NCBI GenBank assembly: GCA_003224085.1
Contig: QHYK01000117.1
Location: forward strand, 1,139-65,138
Source: Acidobacteriota bacterium
GTDB taxonomy: Bacteria; Acidobacteriota; Terriglobia; Acidiferrales; UBA7541
DNA: 64,000 nt
Reading direction: 5' to 3'
Shown: piece after piece, positions 43,000 to 52,885 of the stretch
How the letters are laid out: each line of letters opens with the position of its first letter
Position numbering within the stretch: the first letter of the stretch is position 1
The notes under the pieces: generated by a model
What the model saw: the letters and a program-made list of their open reading frames with translations, nothing else
The model's database searches: none
Told to the model about the DNA's origin: nothing
Position numbers and translations under genes: made by a program

Positions 43000-43745
43000 A
43001 AGAGCGCCTCGGTCGAAACGTCAAATTCCCGCGCTATCTCGACGAGATCCGCATAGCTGATTTTTCTTTCATTCAACCTCTCTGCAAAAGCACTCAACAC
43101 GCATTCCGCAGGAAGCAGCAAACAAGAAGCAAAAGAGTTCGCAAGCTTCTCAAACCTGTCTTTCAGTTCTTTCTCTCGACGGAGTCGCTCAGGGGGCATA
43201 ACATTCCACGTCAGCAGATGAAAGAGCCCATGGGCAAAATTGTAGTTGCGCCGCCATGGCGATTCCGAGGAATTCATCAAGATCGCTTGTCCAAAGTCGC
43301 CCACTGCCGATGCCGCTGAGCCCGACAACTCCTCTCGATAGAAGATTTTGATTCCAAAATCCTTCTCGAGGACCTTGGTCAGCGACGTCGCGGGCACCCG
43401 TCCGAGATTCATCGTCTTACCAACTTCCAATGCGAGTTCGGCTGCCTCACGGTATCCAAGCTCTTCTCCGGATATCTCGGCAGGTCGTAGCTGGGACTTC
43501 GGCCGAATCCCGGACAGCTTTTCAACAAGATGGTAGTTGTGCGACAGGTGCAGGAATTCTGTTTCGATCTTCTGGTAGTTGTTCTCGGGCTGCTCTCGCC
43601 AGAGGACGACGGGTTCCGCGACAGCATCTTCTTTCAGAAGCTCATTAATGCTCGTGTGCAACACGGAGGAAATCCGGGCAAGTTCCCATGCCTTGACTTG
43701 CCGCTCTCCATTCTCGATCTGCGACGCATCACAATAGATTGCAAG
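42957..43745 (-). pseudogene. XRE-ImmA/IrrE metallopeptidase, N-terminally truncated
   Basis: The C-terminal 235 residues resemble the HTH plus ImmA/IrrE family: FAHGLFHLL is a variant zinc HExxH-like segment (normally HEL.H; here HGLFH), with FASCLLLPAE downstream. The open frame runs further upstream (CDASQIENGERQVKAWELAR, the second half of an XRE HTH) but meets TAG at 43746-43748, so the first half of the HTH is lost. The Glu of HExxH is replaced by Gly, so the peptidase may be inactive even if translated from the GTG at 43664. Confidence 0.65.
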
Positions 43746-43842
43746 CTATGCTCTTCCGACAATGCGGAGTGCCTAAGCTTCGGCTTCCGTGGCTGCGGTA
43801 TATACTACCCACCGCGGATCGGCATCGGGGAGGGTTTTCGTA

Positions 43843-45747
43843 ATGAATAAGAAAACGTTTGCTTTGCTGATCTACATTACGGCCGCGACGCTTTCTGCCG
43901 CTCTTGCCCAGGTGCGCCCAGTGGCACTGACAATTCATGTTGATAAGCCCGTTTCGAAGGTCAGCCCCACGTTATACGGTTTGATGACCGAGGAGATCAA
44001 CTATTCCTATGACGGCGGGCTGTACGCGGAGATGGTTCGCAATCGCACATTCCGCGCGAGGCGGCGGGATGTGCCCTACTGGCTGCTGGTGGAAGGCGGC
44101 AATGCCCAGGCCCAAATGGAAATCGATCAGCAGACTGGCCCCAGCGAAGCATTGAATTACAGCTTGCGGTTGGAGGCGACCCAGGCGGACGCAGAAAACC
44201 AGGCCGGCGTGCTCAACGGCGGCTATTGGGGACTGCCGCTGAAACCCAGCACGACCTACAAAGGCTCGTTCTATGCGAAGGCGGACTCCGACGCGCTGGG
44301 CGCAGTGAACGTGAAACTGGTAAGTGACAATAGCGGCGAGGCGCTCGCATCCACAACCGTTTTCGGGCTGACAACGGCCTGGAAGCAATATCAATTTTCG
44401 TTGAAGACCGCAGCGCTCCAGCCATCGCCGGCCAACCACCTGGTGCTCACGGTAACGCATGCAGGGACGCTGTGGCTCAACCTTGTGTCGTTGTTTCCCC
44501 CGACGTACCACGAGCGGGAAAACGGCAACCGCATCGACTTAATGGAGAAATTGGCCGCCATGCATCCGGCTTTCCTGCGTTTTCCCGGGGGAAACTACCT
44601 TGAGGGAGATCATATTCCCGAACGGTACGAATGGAAGAAAACGATTGGCTCCCTGGTGGACAGGCCCACGCATCCCAGTCCGTGGCGCTACAACTCGTCG
44701 GATGGGCTGGGTCTTCTGGAGTTTCTGGAGTGGTGCGAAGATCTCAAGATGCAGCCGGTCCTTGCGGTGTACGCCGGCTATTCGATGGCGCAAGAGCACG
44801 TAAATCCCGGACCGGATCTCGATCCTTACGTGCAGGACGCACTCGACGAGGTCGAGTACATAACCGGTGGAGCGGACACGAAATGGGGCGCTGTTCGTGC
44901 GCAAAACGGGCATCTCGAGCCGTTTGCGCTGACTTACGTGGAGATCGGCAACGAGGATTTCTTCGACCGGTCCGGCAGTTACGACGGAAGGTACGCGCAG
45001 TTCCATAAAGCAATCAAAGCCAAATACCCGCATCTTCAAATCATTGCGACCATGCCGGTTAAGAGCATTCGCCCAGATGTCATCGACGACCATTTCTATA
45101 GACGCGCCACGGAGTTCTTTCGGGATACGACGCACTACGATAAGACCGATCGCAGTGGTCCGAAAATTTTCGTGGGCGAATGGGCTACACGAGAGGGGGC
45201 GCCAACACCCAATTTCGGCGCGACACTTGGCGACGCAGCCTGGATGACAGGGCTCGAGCGCAATAGCGACATCGTGGTGATGGCCGCTTATGCGCCACTG
45301 TTGGTAAACGTGAATCCCGGTGGCATGCAATGGGAGACGGATCTGATTGGCTACGATGCGCGGCGGAGTTACGGATCGCCGAGCTACTATGCGCAGGCGA
45401 TGTTCTCCACCTACCTTGGAGATGAGACGCTGGACTCCAAGCTCGAGGGTGGTGGGCCGAAGTTTTTCTACTCCGTCACAAAGGACACCAAGAAAAACCG
45501 GCTCTATCTAAAGCTAGTCAATGCCGCGTCCAGCCCGCAGCCGATCAATATCAAATTTGCGGACGCGACGCTGGCGAATACCGGGAAACTGGTGATGTTG
45601 AGAGCCCACGACACACAGGCGACCAACACTCTCGAAGAGCCGACAAATATCGTACCGATGGAGAGCACGCTTCGAGACATTGGCAGTGAAATGCATTATG
45701 CGGCGCCCGCATACTCCATCCAGGTCATTCAGATCGATCAGCGTTGA
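43843..45747 (+). CDS. GH51 alpha-L-arabinofuranosidase, secreted
   Basis: A 634-residue enzyme with a signal peptide (residues 1-23, ending AALA-Q), an N-terminal CBM4/9-like beta-sandwich (residues about 75-220) and a GH51 catalytic barrel plus C-terminal beta domain. The acid/base Glu lies in TYVEIGNEDFF, the nucleophile in FVGEWATREG. It releases terminal arabinose from arabinan or arabinoxylan. The ATG 43843 follows GGGGAGGG. The candidate LacI operator GAAAACGTTT covers codons 3-6 (43851-43860). First gene of the arabinose locus. Confidence 0.92.
   Translation: MNKKTFALLIYITAATLSAALAQVRPVALTIHVDKPVSKVSPTLYGLMTEEINYSYDGGLYAEMVRNRTFRARRRDVPYWLLVEGGNAQAQMEIDQQTGPSEALNYSLRLEATQADAENQAGVLNGGYWGLPLKPSTTYKGSFYAKADSDALGAVNVKLVSDNSGEALASTTVFGLTTAWKQYQFSLKTAALQPSPANHLVLTVTHAGTLWLNLVSLFPPTYHERENGNRIDLMEKLAAMHPAFLRFPGGNYLEGDHIPERYEWKKTIGSLVDRPTHPSPWRYNSSDGLGLLEFLEWCEDLKMQPVLAVYAGYSMAQEHVNPGPDLDPYVQDALDEVEYITGGADTKWGAVRAQNGHLEPFALTYVEIGNEDFFDRSGSYDGRYAQFHKAIKAKYPHLQIIATMPVKSIRPDVIDDHFYRRATEFFRDTTHYDKTDRSGPKIFVGEWATREGAPTPNFGATLGDAAWMTGLERNSDIVVMAAYAPLLVNVNPGGMQWETDLIGYDARRSYGSPSYYAQAMFSTYLGDETLDSKLEGGGPKFFYSVTKDTKKNRLYLKLVNAASSPQPINIKFADATLANTGKLVMLRAHDTQATNTLEEPTNIVPMESTLRDIGSEMHYAAPAYSIQVIQIDQR
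43851..43860 (+). promoter_or_regulatory. Candidate LacI operator at the GH51 start
   Basis: The 10-mer GAAAACGTTT, with the CG-centred AAACGTTT palindrome typical of LacI-family sites, lies inside codons 3-6 of the first GH51 gene. The same 10-mer occurs at 47923-47932 and, inverted, at 54669-54678. Confidence 0.45.
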
Positions 45748-45873
45748 GGCAGAAACTTAGGGGATGTCTAGCTCAGGAAGCGCGGTCCTTTTGGGCAATT
45801 GGCGCATCAGCATGGGTTGAGTCTGCCTGATCCCTGAATAGTTTCCTCGGGAGGCACCGTTGGTGAGGTTGCG

Positions 45874-47688
45874 ATGCGCAATCTCTTAGCGCTACTTACC
45901 GCCCTCTGTACGGTACTCGTTGTCCTATCCCTGCTTCCCGCGGGGATCGCACAAATGCCGTCTCCTTTAGCGCAAACAGCAACGAAGCAACGTGGAACCC
46001 CAGGAAAGCCGCGCGCGAAAGCTGTCAGCCCAGAGGGGATGAGCTATCCGGAGCTGGCCGATATTACGTCTTCGACGGGCATTCAATTCGAACATCTTTC
46101 GAGCCCTGAACAGAAATTCATTGTGGAGTCCATGAGTGGAGGCGTGGCGTTGATCGATTATAACCGCGATGGCTGGCCCGACATTTATTTCACCAATGCG
46201 CAGAACGTGGATATGGCGATCCACGGCAGGAAGGCTCGGAGCGCCCTGTACCGCAACAACCACGATGGAACGTTTACTGACGTAACCGACGTGGCCGGAG
46301 TGGGTTATCCCTGCTGGGCCATGGGTGTGGCAGTTGGCGACTACAACAATGACGGGTGGCCTGATCTGCTGGTGACCTGTTTTGGCGGCGTGGTGCTCTA
46401 TCGCAACAACGGCGACGGCACATTTACCGATGTGACCAGGAGCGCGGGACTGAGCGCCGACCCTAAGTGGGCGACGGGAGCCGCCTTTGGCGATTATGAC
46501 GGCGACGGCTGGGTCGATCTCTTCGTTGCACACTATGTGGATTTTCACCTGGACAATATGGCGCCCTTCGGTTCGAGCGATACCTGCAAATACATGGGTA
46601 TAGACGTGCAGTGCGGGCCGCGCGGTCTAAAAGGATCTCCGGATAATCTGTACCACAACAACAGAAATGGGACTTTCACCGACGTTTCCGAGAGATCCGG
46701 CGTGGGGGATTCGGAGCACCGATATGGACTGACAGCGATCTGGTCGGACTTTGATAACGACGGCAAGCTGGATCTTCTGGTAACCAACGACGGCCAGCCG
46801 AACTATCTCTACCGGGGTAATGGGGCGGGTAGGTTCGTGGATGCCGGATTCTCTTCCGGCGTGGCGCTCAACGAGAACGGCGCGGCACAGGCCAATATGG
46901 GAGTCGCCTTAGGCGATTTTCTGCACAAGGGGCGGATGTCTCTTTTGATTTCGCATTTCGACAACGAGTACGCGGCCTTGTATCGCAATGATGGAGACAT
47001 GAATTTTACAGAAATCTCGAATGTCTCGGGTATTGCGAAGGGCACAAGGGGGTATGTGGGTTGGGGAGATGCGTTTGTCGACTTCGGGAACGATGGTTGG
47101 GAGGATTTCTTTTTGGTTAACGGACATGTGTATCCCCAGGTGGACGGCCTCCATTCCAAGGTCACCTACTCTGAACCAAAGTTGCTGTTCTTGAACCAAC
47201 ATGATGGAACTTTCAAGGACATCAGTACGCTGGCTGGGACCGCCATCCAGATTCCGCAGGTGAGCCGTGGAATGGCGGTAGGCGACCTCTTCAATGATGG
47301 CAAGGTCGAAGCGGTGGTTGAGAATCTGGTTGGCAAGCCCATGATTCTGCGTCCCGAGGGTGGCCCGCGGGATCACTGGATCAGCTTTCAGTTGGAGGGT
47401 GTCAAGAGTAACCGCCTGGCTTTGAATGCACGCGTGCGCGCGACGGCTGGCGACTTGGGGCAGCTTAGCGAAGTGATCAGCGGCGGCAGCTATCTTTCGC
47501 AGAATGACCTGCGGCTTCATTTTGGGCTAGGTGAACATGAGAGTGTAGAGGAGGCCAAAATCTTCTGGCCCGATGGAATGGTGGAGACACTTACCAATTT
47601 GATTGCCGACCGTTTCTATGCAGTGCGGGAAGGAGCGGGCGTGGTTTCATCCCAGGCGCCCGCAGCCCCCAATGCCAAGCGTCCCTAG
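45874..47688 (+). CDS. FG-GAP/VCBS and ASPIC/UnbV (CRTAC1-like) secreted protein
   Basis: A 604-residue exported protein. The signal peptide spans residues 1-26. At least five FG-GAP beta-propeller repeats carry calcium-loop-like motifs: DYNRDGWPDIYFTN, DYNNDGWPDLLVT, DYDGDGWVDLFVAHY and DFDNDGKLDLLVTN. The C-terminal ASPIC/UnbV domain follows (HFGLGEHESVEEAKIFWPDG). In Acidobacteriota such genes accompany SusC-like TonB receptors and CAZymes. A cell-surface binding or scaffold role is likely; enzymatic function is unproven. Confidence 0.88.
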   Translation: MRNLLALLTALCTVLVVLSLLPAGIAQMPSPLAQTATKQRGTPGKPRAKAVSPEGMSYPELADITSSTGIQFEHLSSPEQKFIVESMSGGVALIDYNRDGWPDIYFTNAQNVDMAIHGRKARSALYRNNHDGTFTDVTDVAGVGYPCWAMGVAVGDYNNDGWPDLLVTCFGGVVLYRNNGDGTFTDVTRSAGLSADPKWATGAAFGDYDGDGWVDLFVAHYVDFHLDNMAPFGSSDTCKYMGIDVQCGPRGLKGSPDNLYHNNRNGTFTDVSERSGVGDSEHRYGLTAIWSDFDNDGKLDLLVTNDGQPNYLYRGNGAGRFVDAGFSSGVALNENGAAQANMGVALGDFLHKGRMSLLISHFDNEYAALYRNDGDMNFTEISNVSGIAKGTRGYVGWGDAFVDFGNDGWEDFFLVNGHVYPQVDGLHSKVTYSEPKLLFLNQHDGTFKDISTLAGTAIQIPQVSRGMAVGDLFNDGKVEAVVENLVGKPMILRPEGGPRDHWISFQLEGVKSNRLALNARVRATAGDLGQLSEVISGGSYLSQNDLRLHFGLGEHESVEEAKIFWPDGMVETLTNLIADRFYAVREGAGVVSSQAPAAPNAKRP

Positions 47689-47880
47689 CCCAGGTAAGCC
47701 CGACCATTGCCCGCCAGAAGACGCTACCGCGAGGGGCAACCTTATCGGAAATATGGTTCAGAAAGAAACACAGAACAACTACCGGGCGTTTGTGCCAATG
47801 GATTCGCAGCAATTACAAAAAGGCGCTTCTTCGCAAGCAAACGCGAAAAACGCTGGTCTTTTCTGCAAGAAAAAGACCTC

Positions 47881-47909
47881 TTGACAAATCCTGGGAACGA
47901 GTGTAGTAG
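47881..47909 (+). promoter_or_regulatory. Possible sigma70 promoter of the TonB receptor gene
   Basis: A consensus TTGACA at 47881-47886 is followed after 17 bases by TAGTAG (47904-47909), a poor -10 match. The operator-like 10-mer lies 14 bases downstream, where a LacI protein would block transcription. The rest of the 330-base gap (47689-48021) shows nothing else. Confidence 0.35.
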
Positions 47910-47922
47910 CCTTAGCATTTGA

Positions 47923-47932
47923 GAAAACGTTT
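47923..47932 (+). promoter_or_regulatory. Candidate LacI operator upstream of the TonB receptor
   Basis: GAAAACGTTT, extended to AGAAAACGTTTGCT, which is identical over 14 bases to the copy at the first GH51 start (43849-43862). It sits just downstream of the TTGACA element. Confidence 0.5.
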
Positions 47933-48021
47933 GCTGGCTTCAGAAATTCTGTTTTTGTTTGTGGCCCGGGGCACAGGTTTCGACATATAACTACTAACCA
48001 CGCAGAGAAGTGGAGGTAATT

Positions 48022-51000
48022 ATGAGTCATCTATCCACGCACATTTGCGGCATAACGGGGACTACCGTGGGGAGCAAGCTGGCATGGAAGTTCCTGACGG
48101 TCTTCGCCATGTTCCTAATCGTAACGGTCGGAGCTTGGGGGCAAGATAACGCCACGATAACGGGAACCGTGACGGATCCCAGCGGAGGCTTGGTTGCGAG
48201 CGTCACGATTTTCCTCAAAAACCTCGCGACCGGCCAGGTAAGGCAGGTCATATCGAACACTTCGGGCGTTTATCGCTTCCCGGACGTTGGTGTCGGCCGC
48301 TATACTTTGGAAGCAGCAATGCAGGGTTTTCAGAAGTTCACGAAGACGGACATTGTTGTGAATGTCGCGCAGACTCTGCAAGAAGATATTCCTCTCAAGG
48401 TTGGGAGCGCACAAGAGACTGTGACGGTGGAGGCGGACGCCCTGCAGGTCCAATCCCAGACCAACGAAATCAGTAACCTCATCAGCGGTGAACAGGTGTC
48501 CCAACTAGCGACAAATGGCCGCAATGTGACCGCGCTTGCGGCTCTGGGAACGGGAAAGTCCAACACCTTGCCGTCGTATAGTGGCGTGAATGCTCTGACC
48601 ACCGCTAACTCCATTAGCTTCAATGGAACCCGCAATACACACAACATCTACTTGGTGGATGGAGGCGAACTGAACGATCGCGGGTGCGGTGGCTGCTTCA
48701 GCTCGCTGCCCTCGATCGATGCGCTTGCCGAATTCCAGACACTCGATAGCAACTACGGACCCGACTACGGCATCGGCTCCGGCGGAACGATTACGATGGT
48801 CCTCAAATCTGGTTCCCGAGAATTTCACGGGGCGCTGTGGGAGTTCAACCGGAATGAGGACTACCAGGCCAACAACTTTTTCCTTAACTCGGCGGGGAAA
48901 CCCCGGCCCGAGTTTCGGCTGAACGTACCGGGCGGCAATTTCGGCGGCCCGCTGTGGAAGAATACATTTTTCTTTGTGAATGAAGAGTGGCGGAGACAAA
49001 TCCAGGGAAGTACCCCTTCCGTTCAGAATACAATCGCGGCCGCCAATTTCCCCACAATCGGCGCGCCGCTAACCTATATCGTTCCGTCCAACGGGAAGGT
49101 CCCAGTTGTTCCTCAAACCCAGGACCCAGGCAAACTGGCGATCTATGCGGCTGACGGTTTGACCGCTGGCCAGCCCTTCCCAGGGAACACGATCCCTGCC
49201 AATCTGATCGATCAGAATGCGGTCCGGGAACTCAACGCGGGTACCTTCCCGCGCCCCAATTTGGGCACAAGCCAGTTCATATCGTCCATTCCGCAAACCA
49301 CGAATGTCCGCGAAGATATCGTTCGCCTCGATCACAACATCAACAGCAAGTTCCAGTTGATGGGCCATTACCTTCATGACGCGGTCACTCAGACAGTTTA
49401 CCCGCCGTTGTGGGGCAATAGTTCTTATCCAACCGTGGGCTCGGCCATGCTCAACCCTTCCTGGTCGTCGACGGTTAAACTGACGCAGACCTATTCGCCT
49501 GCGCTGCTCAATGAATCCAGCTTCCTTTTCAGCGGCAACACGATTCACCTAAGTCCCGTAGCAGGCCCCGGCGGCTCATTTACGCAGCCCAGCGGGTGGA
49601 CGGCCACAACATTCTTCCCCGTCGCCGATAACATCGGCAGTCGTTTGCCGGAGGTCCGGCTGGGGACGCCGTACGGCACGACCTGGAGCTCCAGCTACTT
49701 TCCCTGGAAGAACTCCTACTTCGGGTATGAGAGCCGGGACGATCTATCCTGGACTCGTGGCCGTCACCAATTCAAGTTTGGTTTTAGCTGGTTGCATGCC
49801 GTCAAGAACCAGCAACTGCAGGCCAACACGCAAGGCACAGCCATCTTTGGTCCCGGCTCCTATTCGGGGGATTCCTATGTGAATTTCCTGCTGGGGGACG
49901 CCGACAGCTTCACGCAACTGCAGTTTCTCGCCGGCAAACACTGGGTGAACAACAACTATGGCGTCTACGGGAATGATAATTGGAGAATCGCTCCCCGGTT
50001 GACGCTCAACCTTGGACTGCGCTATGACGGGTTGCCGCATGCTTTTGAGCGCTACAACCTGTTTTCGAATTTCGTCCCGTCGCACTACGACAGATCCTTG
50101 CCTTATCCGCTCAATCCGGACGGCACGCTGAACCCCGCTTCGCTGACAAACTTCAACGGCCAATCGTTCTATCTCAATGGCATCCGAGAAGCCGGCGTTG
50201 GCGGCTTCCCCGTTGGAAACGTCCACAACAGCTACAACACCGTAGAACCGAGAGTCGGGTTTGCCTACAGCCTCACTCGAGACGGAAAGACGGCTCTCCG
50301 GGGAGGTGTGGGGTTATTCTTCGAACGTGTCCAGGGCAACGATGTATACAACGCCGCCTTGAATCCGCCGTTTGCCTATCAGCCTTCCGCCAATAACGTT
50401 TACTTTTCCAACCCGAACACCAGCACTGTGAACGGTGTCACCACGTCTCAGGCATTCCCTTCTACGATGACCACTCTGCAATACAACTATCGGCCGCCGG
50501 GAACGGCGATGTTCAGCCTGGGAGTTCAACGGCAACTCGCCCAGTCATTGGTCGCGAGCGTGCAGTATGTCGGCTCCCGAGGGTGGGACCAGAGCGATGA
50601 CCGCTCGATCAACACACTGCCGTTGACCGACATCGCCGATCGCCAAGGCGTCGCCAACGGCACCCTGAAGGCGAACCTGTATCGACAGTTTCCCGGCTTC
50701 AGCACCATTACGCAGGAAGAGAACGAGACGAATTTCGCGTATAACTCTCTTCAGGCAAGTCTGCGCATGGAGAACCGGCACGGGCTTACCGTGCAACTGG
50801 CCTACACTTGGTCTCATGAGATCGATGAGGTAAGCAATGATCTCAATGGGCTCTCGAATCCATTTGACCCGACATATGACCGCGGGTCGGGAGGACTCGA
50901 CCGGCGCAACATCTTCAACGCTAATTACGTCTACAGCCTCCCGTTTTTCGGGAAAAACTCGAGCAGGGCGCTACACACGGCTCTGGGAGGCTGGCAGTTC

Positions 51001-51453
51001 TCCGGGATAACGGTCATGCAATCGGGGACGCCGATAGCGATCCGGTACACTGGCCCCGACCATCTCGGATTGGGCGGCGGCACAACGAACCGTATGGATC
51101 AGATAGCGCCGGTCTCCTATCCACACACGGTGAGCGCCTGGTTTAGTACCAGCTCTTTCGCCAATCCAGTCGCTCCCTGGAATAATGGTCCGAATAACGG
51201 CTTTGGCAATGCCAGGAAGGACGCGGTCGTGGGACCGGGACTATTTAACTTCAATTTGTCTCTGTTCAAAACGATTGCACTCGCGTCCCGTGAGAGGGGA
51301 CCGGCGCTTGAATTGCGGTTCGAGTCTTTCAACACGTTCAATCACGCGGAGTTTAACGGCGTCAATACGAGCTCGAGTGACCCGAACTTTGGGCGTGTGA
51401 CCTCGACCTACGATCCTCGCGTGCTGCAGCTTGGCGCGAAGTTTACTTTCTGA
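48022..51453 (+). CDS. TonB-dependent receptor with carboxypeptidase regulatory-like domain
   Basis: A 1143-residue outer-membrane receptor of the Acidobacterial Oar/SusC-like type. A signal peptide ends about residue 49 (GAWGQ). Residues 50-135 are a CarboxypepD regulatory beta-sandwich (ATITGTVTDPSGGLVASV, VSNTSGVYRFPDVGVGRYT-like). A plug domain follows with ISFNGTRNTHNIYLVDGGE, then a 22-strand barrel ending in VLQLGAKFTF, the aromatic C-terminus required for insertion. It probably imports arabino-oligosaccharides. The ATG 48022 follows GGAGG; four codons upstream are open. Confidence 0.92.
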   Translation: MSHLSTHICGITGTTVGSKLAWKFLTVFAMFLIVTVGAWGQDNATITGTVTDPSGGLVASVTIFLKNLATGQVRQVISNTSGVYRFPDVGVGRYTLEAAMQGFQKFTKTDIVVNVAQTLQEDIPLKVGSAQETVTVEADALQVQSQTNEISNLISGEQVSQLATNGRNVTALAALGTGKSNTLPSYSGVNALTTANSISFNGTRNTHNIYLVDGGELNDRGCGGCFSSLPSIDALAEFQTLDSNYGPDYGIGSGGTITMVLKSGSREFHGALWEFNRNEDYQANNFFLNSAGKPRPEFRLNVPGGNFGGPLWKNTFFFVNEEWRRQIQGSTPSVQNTIAAANFPTIGAPLTYIVPSNGKVPVVPQTQDPGKLAIYAADGLTAGQPFPGNTIPANLIDQNAVRELNAGTFPRPNLGTSQFISSIPQTTNVREDIVRLDHNINSKFQLMGHYLHDAVTQTVYPPLWGNSSYPTVGSAMLNPSWSSTVKLTQTYSPALLNESSFLFSGNTIHLSPVAGPGGSFTQPSGWTATTFFPVADNIGSRLPEVRLGTPYGTTWSSSYFPWKNSYFGYESRDDLSWTRGRHQFKFGFSWLHAVKNQQLQANTQGTAIFGPGSYSGDSYVNFLLGDADSFTQLQFLAGKHWVNNNYGVYGNDNWRIAPRLTLNLGLRYDGLPHAFERYNLFSNFVPSHYDRSLPYPLNPDGTLNPASLTNFNGQSFYLNGIREAGVGGFPVGNVHNSYNTVEPRVGFAYSLTRDGKTALRGGVGLFFERVQGNDVYNAALNPPFAYQPSANNVYFSNPNTSTVNGVTTSQAFPSTMTTLQYNYRPPGTAMFSLGVQRQLAQSLVASVQYVGSRGWDQSDDRSINTLPLTDIADRQGVANGTLKANLYRQFPGFSTITQEENETNFAYNSLQASLRMENRHGLTVQLAYTWSHEIDEVSNDLNGLSNPFDPTYDRGSGGLDRRNIFNANYVYSLPFFGKNSSRALHTALGGWQFSGITVMQSGTPIAIRYTGPDHLGLGGGTTNRMDQIAPVSYPHTVSAWFSTSSFANPVAPWNNGPNNGFGNARKDAVVGPGLFNFNLSLFKTIALASRERGPALELRFESFNTFNHAEFNGVNTSSSDPNFGRVTSTYDPRVLQLGAKFTF

Positions 51454-51470
51454 CAGTGAACCACCCCTAA

Positions 51471-51503
51471 CTCGGGCGCTCTGGCCTGATCGGAGCGCCC
51501 GAG
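51471..51503 (+). terminator. Strong hairpin after the TonB receptor gene
   Basis: Perfect 11-bp stem CTCGGGCGCTC / GAGCGCCCGAG with an 11-base loop, 18 bases after the TonB stop. There is no U-tract, so it may act as a Rho-independent-like pause or as an mRNA-stabilising end that lowers expression of the downstream TPR gene. Confidence 0.55.
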
Positions 51504-51574
51504 TCACCCCTCATGCCGCGCGTGAATATTGCGTCTCTCCCAGCCGGCAGGCGACCGTGCCAACGGAGTTGCGT

Positions 51575-52780
51575 GTGAAGAGAGCTGTTCCACTGGGAAT
51601 TCCCCTGATGCTGATGCTGGCGATGCCGGCTGGCACCTGCCGGGCACAGGAAGCCGCGGCAGCAGACCATCAACGCGAGAGAGCGATTGCCATGGAACAA
51701 GAGGGTAAGAGTGCCGAGGCCGAAGCCGCGTGGCGCGCCTTCCTCAAGATTCAGCCAGCGAACGCAGAAGCTTACGCGCATTTGGGCCTGCTGCAAGCTC
51801 GCCAGGAACGCTACAAAGAGGCGGTACCTCTCTATCGCAAGGCTTTGGCGTTGAATTCGGCCATGCCCGGCTTACGGCTGAATCTTGGCCTAGCGCTCTT
51901 CAAGGCCGGCGAGTTGAAGGAGGCCATCCAAACTTTTGACCCGCTTCTCAAGGACCAACCCCCGTCCTCCCCTGAGGCGCGGCGCTTGCGGACGCTGCTA
52001 GGGTTAGCCCGCTACGGGCTGCAGGAATACGCGGCGGCAATTCCCTACCTTAAGGACGCCGCTGCCGGCGACCCGCAGAACCTTTCCTTCCGCCTTGTGT
52101 TGGCGCACAGTTGCCTGTGGTCCAAGCAATTTCAATGCGTTCTCGATGTCTATCACGAGATTTTGCTGTTAAACGCGGAGTCGGCTGAGGCCGATATGCT
52201 GGCCGGGGAAGCGCTGGATGAGATGAATGACCATGCCGGCGCCACGCAACAGTTCCGCGCCGCAGTCAGGGCAAATCCCAGAGAACCCAATGTGCACTTC
52301 GGTCTGGGCTACCTGTTGTGGACCCAAGGCCAATACGAGGAGGCTGCCGAGGAGTTCCAGGCCGAGCTGGTGAATATCCCCGACCACCTTCAGGCCCTAG
52401 CCTACCTGGCGGACACGGAACTGAAAATGAACCGTCCCGAAGCCGCCCTTCCGTTGCTCGAAAGGGTCATTCGGACAGACCCGAAGATGGAACTGGCACA
52501 CCTTGATCGGGGCATCGTGTTTGCCAATGCCGGCCGCCGAAACGACGCCCTGCGCGAATTGAACGCGGCCGCCAGATTAAGCCCTAACGATGTGAACGTT
52601 CACTGGCGGTTGGCGCGGCTTTATCAGGCTATGGGAAGGAAAGAAGAGGCAGACGCCGAGTTCCACAAGACCAGCAGCCTAACCAAAGCTGCCAATGACT
52701 CGGTCTTCAGCAAACTTGGCAATCCTCCCACGAAAAGTAAGCTGCCAGAAGGAGCCGTTGACACACAGCCAGACAAGTGA
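51575..52780 (+). CDS. Secreted/periplasmic TPR-repeat protein
   Basis: A 401-residue protein with a signal peptide (residues 1-25, PLMLMLAMPAGTCRA) and about nine TPR repeats (AEAAWRAFLKIQPANAEAYA, AVPLYRKALALNSAMPGL, ELNAAARLSPNDVNVHWRL). I start it at GTG 51575, which follows GGAG, because the longer frame (from 51431) runs through the terminator hairpin. TPR proteins like this accompany TonB/FG-GAP genes in Acidobacteriota. Binding partners are unknown. Confidence 0.82.
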   Translation: MKRAVPLGIPLMLMLAMPAGTCRAQEAAAADHQRERAIAMEQEGKSAEAEAAWRAFLKIQPANAEAYAHLGLLQARQERYKEAVPLYRKALALNSAMPGLRLNLGLALFKAGELKEAIQTFDPLLKDQPPSSPEARRLRTLLGLARYGLQEYAAAIPYLKDAAAGDPQNLSFRLVLAHSCLWSKQFQCVLDVYHEILLLNAESAEADMLAGEALDEMNDHAGATQQFRAAVRANPREPNVHFGLGYLLWTQGQYEEAAEEFQAELVNIPDHLQALAYLADTELKMNRPEAALPLLERVIRTDPKMELAHLDRGIVFANAGRRNDALRELNAAARLSPNDVNVHWRLARLYQAMGRKEEADAEFHKTSSLTKAANDSVFSKLGNPPTKSKLPEGAVDTQPDK

Positions 52781-52885
52781 CTGCAAATAAGGAAGAGCCC
52801 CGTCTTTCCAAATTCTTTGCTTGAAGGAGAAAAACTGCTACTGGCGAACGCGGCCTAAAAGAAAGCCACTAGGAGCTTCCTGCTC

